DNA from: Nostoc sp. NMS2
GTDB lineage: Bacteria; Cyanobacteriota; Cyanobacteriia; Cyanobacteriales; Nostocaceae
Direction of reading: 5' to 3'
DNA: 64,000 nt
Assembly: GCF_017115105.1 (NCBI RefSeq)
Contig: NZ_JABXKH010000069.1
Coordinates: forward strand, 1 to 64,000
The notes below the pieces were generated by a model, which saw only the letters and a program-made list of their open reading frames with translations, was not told the origin of the DNA and did not search any database. Below are positions 59,291 to 64,000 of this stretch, one piece after another. The stretch's first letter is position 1; the number at the start of each line of letters is the position of its first letter. The position numbers and the translations under genes were made by a program.

Positions 59291-60238
59291 GTGGCGCAGT
59301 TTCAGATTGAATGTGTAGAGTCGAATACTGAAGAAAGTCGGAACCATTACAGTAAATTTGTTCTGGAACCTCTAGAACGCGGTCAAGGAACAACAGTTGG
59401 CAACGCACTACGGCGGGTTTTACTGTCTAACCTAGAAGGTACAGCAGTGACAGCAGTGCGGATTGCAGGTGTTTCACACGAGTTTGCCACAGTTCCGGGC
59501 GTGCGGGAAGATGTGCTGGAAATCCTCATGAAAATGAAGGAAGTTATCCTAAAAAACTATTCCTCGCAGCCTCAGATTGGTAGATTACTTGTTAGCGGAC
59601 CAGCAACAATTACTGCGGCACATTTTGATTTACCTAGTGAAGTAGAAGTTATCGATCCGACTCAGTATGTTGCCACCATCGCTGAGGGTGGAAAGCTGGA
59701 AATGGAATTTCGGATCGAGAAAGGCAAAGGCTATCGCACCGTAGAGCGAGGACGTGAGGAAGCCACATCTTTGGACTTTCTTCAAATCGACTCAATATTT
59801 ATGCCGGTGCGAAAAGTCAACTATAGTGTTGAAGAATCTCGTGGGGAAGGCTTGATTCCAAAAGACCGACTACTGTTGGAAGTTTGGACAAATGGCAGTA
59901 TTTCTCCTCAAGAAGCACTATCTTCGGCTGCTGGGATCTTGGTAGATTTATTCAACCCGTTGAAAGATATCTCCCTGGAACCAACAGACACAGGTTCAGA
60001 TATTCCAGACGATCCAACTGCCCAGATACCCATCGAAGAGTTGCAACTTTCTGTGCGGGCATATAACTGTCTCAAACGGGCACAAGTTAACTCTGTGGCA
60101 GATTTGTTGGATTATACCCAAGAAGACCTCTTAGAAATTAAGAACTTTGGGCAGAAGTCAGCAGAAGAAGTCGTGGAAGCTTTGCAGCGACGCTTGGGCA
60201 TCACCCTGCCAATGGAAAGAGGCTCGAAACACCCTTAA
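59291..60238 (+). CDS. rpoA: RNA polymerase subunit alpha
   Basis: 315 residues, GTG start (MAQFQIECVESNTEESRNHY). N-terminal dimerisation/assembly domain with LEPLERGQGTTVGNALRRVL, then linker and C-terminal domain LQLSVRAYNCLKRAQVNSV and LEIKNFGQKSAEEV for UP-element and activator contact. Confidence 0.99.
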   Translation: MAQFQIECVESNTEESRNHYSKFVLEPLERGQGTTVGNALRRVLLSNLEGTAVTAVRIAGVSHEFATVPGVREDVLEILMKMKEVILKNYSSQPQIGRLLVSGPATITAAHFDLPSEVEVIDPTQYVATIAEGGKLEMEFRIEKGKGYRTVERGREEATSLDFLQIDSIFMPVRKVNYSVEESRGEGLIPKDRLLLEVWTNGSISPQEALSSAAGILVDLFNPLKDISLEPTDTGSDIPDDPTAQIPIEELQLSVRAYNCLKRAQVNSVADLLDYTQEDLLEIKNFGQKSAEEVVEALQRRLGITLPMERGSKHP

Positions 60239-60269
60239 GAAAAACCTTCATAATTCATAGTGCATAATT

Positions 60270-60620
60270 ATGCGTCACCGTTGTCGCGTCAAAAAACTCA
60301 GTAAGCCAGCCGATCAACGCCGTGCTTTATTGCGATCGCTCGCCACCGAGTTGATCCGTCATGGTAAGATCACCACCACTTTAATTAGAGCGAAAGTTCT
60401 CCGAAGTGAAGTGGAAAAAATGATTACTCTAGCCAAAAATGGCTCCTTGTCAGCACGTCGGGAAGCCCTTGGCTATATCTTCGACAAACAACTGGTTCAC
60501 GCTCTATTTGAGCAAGCTCCAACTCGATATGGCGATCGCCAGGGCGGTTATACCCGCATCATGCGTACCGTACCGCGTCGGGGTGATAATGCAAAAATGG
60601 CCATAATCGAATTGGTTTAA
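60270..60620 (+). CDS. rplQ: 50S ribosomal protein L17
   Basis: 116 residues: [38 protein letters not shown]. Follows rpoA as in most bacteria. Confidence 0.99.
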   Translation: MRHRCRVKKLSKPADQRRALLRSLATELIRHGKITTTLIRAKVLRSEVEKMITLAKNGSLSARREALGYIFDKQLVHALFEQAPTRYGDRQGGYTRIMRTVPRRGDNAKMAIIELV

Positions 60621-60659
60621 GTCATTAGTTATTGGTCATTAGTCATTGGTCATTGGTCA

Positions 60660-60707
60660 CTTGTACTGAGCGACTTGTGCCGAGCGAAGCCGAGGTAAGT
60701 CGAAGTA
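60660..60707. repeat. 48-bp dispersed repeat, copy 2
   Basis: Identical to 12279-12326; here within the rplQ-truA spacer between TCATTGG and GACAAAGGACAAATG heptamer arms. Confidence 0.9.
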
Positions 60708-60756
60708 TTAGTGAATAACAAAGGACAAATGACAAATGACAAAGGACAAAATCTGT

Positions 60757-61605
60757 ATGTTAGAAAGCCACCAGCCTACACAAACTCATCGAGTAGCCTT
60801 GGTAATCCAATACCAGGGCACTCATTTTCATGGCTGGCAACGGCAAAAAAAACAACGGACAGTCCAAGAAGAGATCGAAATAGCGATCGCTACTATTCTT
60901 GGGTATCATGTAACACTACATGGTGCTGGGCGAACCGATTCGGGAGTTCATGCTGCTGCTCAAGTAGCCCATTTTGAAGCAACAGGTTTAATTCCGCCTC
61001 ACAAGTGGGCAACAATCCTCAACAGCTATCTGCCGCCAGATATATTAATCAGGGCTTCAGCTAGTGTAGATAACCGTTGGCACGCTCGCTTTAGTGCAGC
61101 CTATCGACGATATCGCTACACAATATACACTGAAGATCGGCTTAACTTGTTTGTGAGAGCCTTCAGTTGGCATTATTATTATGCACCACTGGATGAATCC
61201 TTAATCCAAGCTGCCCTGAAACCTCTCTTAGGAAAGCATCACTTAGCTGCTTTTCAGCGCGCAGGCTCAAAGCGATCGCATTCCTGGGTAGAGGTGCAAG
61301 CAGCAGAGTGTCGTCGCAGTGGGCCATTTATCCATATTGAAATACAGGCAGATGGATTTTTGTATGGCATGGTACGGCTGTTGGTAGGGATGTTGGTACA
61401 GGTAGGTTCTGGACAACGGACACTTTCTAGCTTCACCGAACTCTGGAAAGAACAACGCCGGGAAGAAGTGAAACACGCCGCTCCGCCTCAAGGCTTGTGC
61501 TTGTTGCGAGTCGGCTATCCAGATTTTCCCTTTTCAAAAGAGATTTGGTACGACACCTTGCCAAAGTTCGTCACTAGTCAAGAGTCATTAGTCATTGGTC
61601 ATTAG
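60757..61605 (+). CDS. truA: tRNA pseudouridine synthase A
   Basis: 282 residues from ATG 60757; ATG 60736 would add seven from repeat DNA. Makes pseudouridine 38-40 in tRNA anticodon arms. Catalytic Asp in HGAGRTDSGVHAAAQVAHF; YHVTLH and HHLAAFQRAG also typical. The last residues ESLVIGH and stop are read from TCATTAGTCATTGGTCATTAG repeat DNA, past the usual end. Confidence 0.97.
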   Translation: MLESHQPTQTHRVALVIQYQGTHFHGWQRQKKQRTVQEEIEIAIATILGYHVTLHGAGRTDSGVHAAAQVAHFEATGLIPPHKWATILNSYLPPDILIRASASVDNRWHARFSAAYRRYRYTIYTEDRLNLFVRAFSWHYYYAPLDESLIQAALKPLLGKHHLAAFQRAGSKRSHSWVEVQAAECRRSGPFIHIEIQADGFLYGMVRLLVGMLVQVGSGQRTLSSFTELWKEQRREEVKHAAPPQGLCLLRVGYPDFPFSKEIWYDTLPKFVTSQESLVIGH

Positions 61606-61748
61606 TCATTAGTCATTGGTCATTAGTCATTGGTCATTAGTGAATAACTAAGGACAACTGACAAAGGGCAAAGGGCAAAGGGCAAATAACAAATGACAAA
61701 AGACAAACGACTAATGACAAATTAAAAATGACAAAGGACAAATGACAA
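61587..61748. repeat. Opposed heptamer arms, truA-rplM spacer
   Basis: TCATTAG/TCATTGG units (about 61587-61640) then GACAAAGGGCAAAGGGC and AAAGGACAAATGACAA units to the rplM ATG. The arms include the C-terminal codons and stop of truA and the start ATG of rplM. Confidence 0.9.
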
Positions 61749-62210
61749 ATGACAACAGTTAAAACATACCTTCCTACTCAAGCAACCCTTGAGCGTGAGT
61801 GGTACATAGTAGATGCCACCGATAAACGCCTCGGTCGCCTCGCCAGCGAAATCGCCCAGGTATTGAGAGGCAAAAAGAAACCCGAATATACACCCCACTT
61901 AGATACAGGTGACTTCGTAATCGTCATCAATGTTGAGAAAGTAGCAGTCACAGGCAAAAAGCGCACTCAAAAGCTTTACCGCCGCCATTCTGGTCGTCCC
62001 GGTGGGATGAAAACGGAAACTTTCGCTAAACTGCAAGACCGCATACCAGAGCGGATTTTAGAACAAGCTGTTAAAGGTATGCTACCTAAAAATAGCCTGG
62101 GTAAGCAGTTGTTTACCAAGCTGAAAGTTTACGCTGGGTCTACGCATCCACATGATGCTCAGAAACCCAAAGAACTAAAAGTTAGTACAATTCCTGGAGA
62201 AGAAAATTAA
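61749..62210 (+). CDS. rplM: 50S ribosomal protein L13
   Basis: 153 residues: [36 protein letters not shown] and [20 protein letters not shown]. The ATG is in the last GACAAATGACAA heptamer; AAGGA 6-10 bases earlier is the only SD-like element. Overlaps rpsI by one base. Confidence 0.98.
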   Translation: MTTVKTYLPTQATLEREWYIVDATDKRLGRLASEIAQVLRGKKKPEYTPHLDTGDFVIVINVEKVAVTGKKRTQKLYRRHSGRPGGMKTETFAKLQDRIPERILEQAVKGMLPKNSLGKQLFTKLKVYAGSTHPHDAQKPKELKVSTIPGEEN

Positions 62211-62626
62211 TGGTAGTAGCAGATGCTAATAGCGGTCGCGCCGTATACTGGGGTACTGGCCGCCGTAAGAACGCAGTAGCACGGGTACGCTTGGTTCCAG
62301 GCACCGGTCAACTGACTGTGAACGGTAAAGATGGAAATTTGTATTTCCAATTTAACCCCAACTATTTGGGAGTCATCAAAGCACCCCTAGAAACTCTGGG
62401 ATTAGAAAACGAATATGACATTTTGGTAAAAGCAGAAGGCGGTGGCTTGACCGGACAGGCTGATTCTGTTCGTTTGGGAGTTGCCCGTGCTTTGTGCCAA
62501 CTAGACCCAGACAACCGCCCACCTTTGAAAACTGAAGGTTATTTGACTCGCGATCCCAGAGCAAAAGAGCGGAAGAAATATGGTTTACATAAAGCTCGGA
62601 AAGCGCCTCAGTACTCTAAGCGTTAG
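62210..62626 (+). CDS. rpsI: 30S ribosomal protein S9
   Basis: 138 residues ending in [17 protein letters not shown], the tail that reaches P-site t[20 protein letters not shown] at the N-terminus. TAATG coupling with rplM. Confidence 0.99.
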   Translation: MVVADANSGRAVYWGTGRRKNAVARVRLVPGTGQLTVNGKDGNLYFQFNPNYLGVIKAPLETLGLENEYDILVKAEGGGLTGQADSVRLGVARALCQLDPDNRPPLKTEGYLTRDPRAKERKKYGLHKARKAPQYSKR

Positions 62627-62628
62627 GG

Positions 62629-62660
62629 AATTTTGGATTTTGGATTTTGGATTTTGGATT
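62629..62660. repeat. ATTTTGG heptamer tandem repeat
   Basis: Four tandem copies just after the rpsI stop, followed by a palindromic GGGGGTTTCCCCC repeat at about 62744-62758. Confidence 0.8.
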
Positions 62661-62907
62661 TAAAATTACTCTGAATAGAGCCGAAAGAATATCTAATTTC
62701 TTAACGAACCGCCAAGGACGCCAAGAAGAGGCAGCGCGGTCTTGGGGGTTTCCCCCATGAGCGACTGCCGTCGCCAAGGAGGAAACAGAGGAAAAAATAG
62801 GTAATTTTATAGCCCGAAGAGAGTAATGGAAAGTCTAAAATCTAAAGTTCTACAAACACTGAAGAGCTAAAAGTTATAATTGATATAGATTCATCACAAA
62901 AGGAACA

Positions 62908-63150
62908 ATGGCTAAAGCTGATATTCACCCCAAGTGGTATCCAGATGCTAAAGTTTACTGCAACGGTCAAGTTGTTATGACTATTGGCTCTACCAAGCCA
63001 GAATTGCACGTAGATGTTTGGTCTGGAAATCACCCATTTTACACCGGCACTCAGAAGATTATTGACACTGAGGGTCGAGTAGAGCGCTTCCTCCGTAAGT
63101 ACGGCATGAGCAGCACTCAAACATCTGGCGACGAACAAGACAAAAAGTAG
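62908..63150 (+). CDS. rpmE: 50S ribosomal protein L31
   Basis: 80 residues: MAKADIHPKWYPDAKVYCNG and NHPFYTGTQKIIDTEGRVERF. Only one Cys of the four zinc ligands remains (C18), and the CxxC of the zinc type is replaced, so this is the zinc-independent form. AAAGGAACA SD before the ATG. Confidence 0.97.
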   Translation: MAKADIHPKWYPDAKVYCNGQVVMTIGSTKPELHVDVWSGNHPFYTGTQKIIDTEGRVERFLRKYGMSSTQTSGDEQDKK

Positions 63151-63252
63151 CGAGTTGGCTCTGCTGTTAACGACGGCCCTGCATCAGCTGGGTCGATTTT
63201 CATTTATATGCTCGAGCCAATTTGTTATTTTTAAGGAGCGATCGCAATCGTC

Positions 63253-64000
63253 ATGGCTGAATCATACTTACTGGACAAACTAAAATCCGTTGAACAAACC
63301 TTTAATGAGTTAACACGTCGTCTTGGCGACCCCGATACCGCTAGCAATCCTGATGAATATCAAGAAATTGCTAAGTCTCGTTCTTCTTTGGAAGAAGTAG
63401 TTAATACTTATGAAATTTGGAAAACAGCCCAAGAAGATTTGATCGGAGCGCGTCAGGTTTACAAAGAATCTGCAAGTGACCCAGAGTTGCAAGAAATGGC
63501 AGCACTGGAAGTAAAAGAACTTGAAGAAAAAATAGAGCATTTAGAGTCTCGCTTGAAAGTCTTACTGCTACCACGCGACCCCAATGATGAAAAGAATATC
63601 ATGTTGGAAATTCGCGCAGGTACTGGTGGCGATGAAGCAAGTATTTGGGCTGGCGATTTGATGCAGATGTACACCCGCTATGCCCAGACTCAAGGTTGGA
63701 AAGTTTCTCTAGTGAGCGAATCTCGAGGAGAAATGGGTGGCTGGAAAGAGGTCATTCTAGAGATTAAAGGTAATGACGTTTATAGCCAGTTAAAGTTTGA
63801 AGCTGGAGTGCATCGGGTGCAGCGCGTACCGGCAACTGAATCTGGGGGACGGGTTCATACTTCCACAGCTACCGTGGCGATTATGCCAGAGGTGGATGAT
63901 GTGGAAATTCATATTGACCCGAAAGATATTGAAATGACTACAGCCCGTTCTGGCGGTGCTGGTGGGCAAAACGTCAACAAGGTGGAAACAGCCGCCGATT
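63253..64000 (+). CDS. prfA: Peptide chain release factor 1 (partial)
   Basis: The 3' end lies beyond the window; about 249 codons are present. Starts [20 protein letters not shown]; the codon-recognition segment includes [19 protein letters not shown] (PAT, the RF1 tripeptide for UAA/UAG) and the catalytic [14 protein letters not shown] with the GGQ that triggers peptide release is just inside the end. Follows rpmE, a common neighbour. Confidence 0.98.
   Translation, partial: MAESYLLDKLKSVEQTFNELTRRLGDPDTASNPDEYQEIAKSRSSLEEVVNTYEIWKTAQEDLIGARQVYKESASDPELQEMAALEVKELEEKIEHLESRLKVLLLPRDPNDEKNIMLEIRAGTGGDEASIWAGDLMQMYTRYAQTQGWKVSLVSESRGEMGGWKEVILEIKGNDVYSQLKFEAGVHRVQRVPATESGGRVHTSTATVAIMPEVDDVEIHIDPKDIEMTTARSGGAGGQNVNKVETAAD

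Overview
The window is chromosomal DNA of a filamentous, heterocyst-forming (Nostoc/Anabaena-type) cyanobacterium. The gene content supports this: an NDH-1 subunit found only in oxygenic phototrophs (ndhN), the cyanobacterial/plastid ribosomal protein PSRP-3, a separate atpB-atpE-type (beta-epsilon) ATP synthase pair, a CYP110-like P450 and a Ser/Thr kinase-WD40 protein. So does the DNA texture: very frequent GCGATCGC (HIP1) octamers and many families of tandem heptamer repeats and small palindromic repeats in nearly every spacer. No host name can be read from the sequence.

Layout. (1) 1-9.9 kb: housekeeping genes in mixed orientation: cobM, lgt, coaD with an overlapping coiled-coil gene, a TldE/TldD-like protease pair, cysS, and a His-rich CobW-type GTPase. 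(2) 10-14 kb: a small inverted-repeat element with a target duplication, a mechanosensitive-channel-type membrane protein, an SRPBCC protein and a SirB1-type protein. (3) 14.5-21 kb: atpD-atpC, a large SPFH/flotillin-like protein, a kinase-WD40 protein with degenerate kinase motifs, and PSRP-3. (4) 21.5-31.2 kb: tandem DUF29 genes, a HAD hydrolase, CYP110, a PIN-type toxin-antitoxin pair, a glycosyltransferase, a TPR lipoprotein/secreted protein, ruvB, hisF and tRNA-Ala(GGC). (5) 31.6-44.7 kb: SGNH hydrolase, two CPA2-type antiporters (the second with universal-stress domains), an AMIN-domain protein, an atypical transketolase divergent from a DeoR-type regulator, DUF3172, GNAT and ndhN. (6) 45-64 kb: the S10-spc-alpha ribosomal supercluster, all on the + strand: rplC-rplD-rplW-rplB-rpsS-rplV-rpsC-rplP-rpmC-rpsQ-rplN-rplX-rplE-rpsH-rplF-rplR-rpsE-rplO-secY-adk-infA-rpmJ-rpsM-rpsK-rpoA-rplQ-truA-rplM-rpsI-rpmE-prfA (prfA runs off the end). 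rpsJ, rpsN, rpmD and rpsD are absent from the positions they hold in E. coli.

The most unusual theme is how deeply the dispersed repeats have entered functional sequence. In the ribosomal and ATP-synthase operons the intercistronic spacers are built almost wholly of two heptamer families in opposed orientation. The upstream arm often supplies the stop codon of the gene before; the downstream arm (AAAGGACAAATGAC-like) supplies an SD-like AAGGA and sometimes the ATG of the next gene. Extragenic repeats have also entered, in frame, the coding sequences of cysS (twice) and of the kinase-WD40 gene (twice). A 261-bp element with 16-bp terminal inverted repeats and a 9-bp target duplication sits at 10.1-10.4 kb. 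No CRISPR array, phage, rRNA operon or complete transposase gene was seen.
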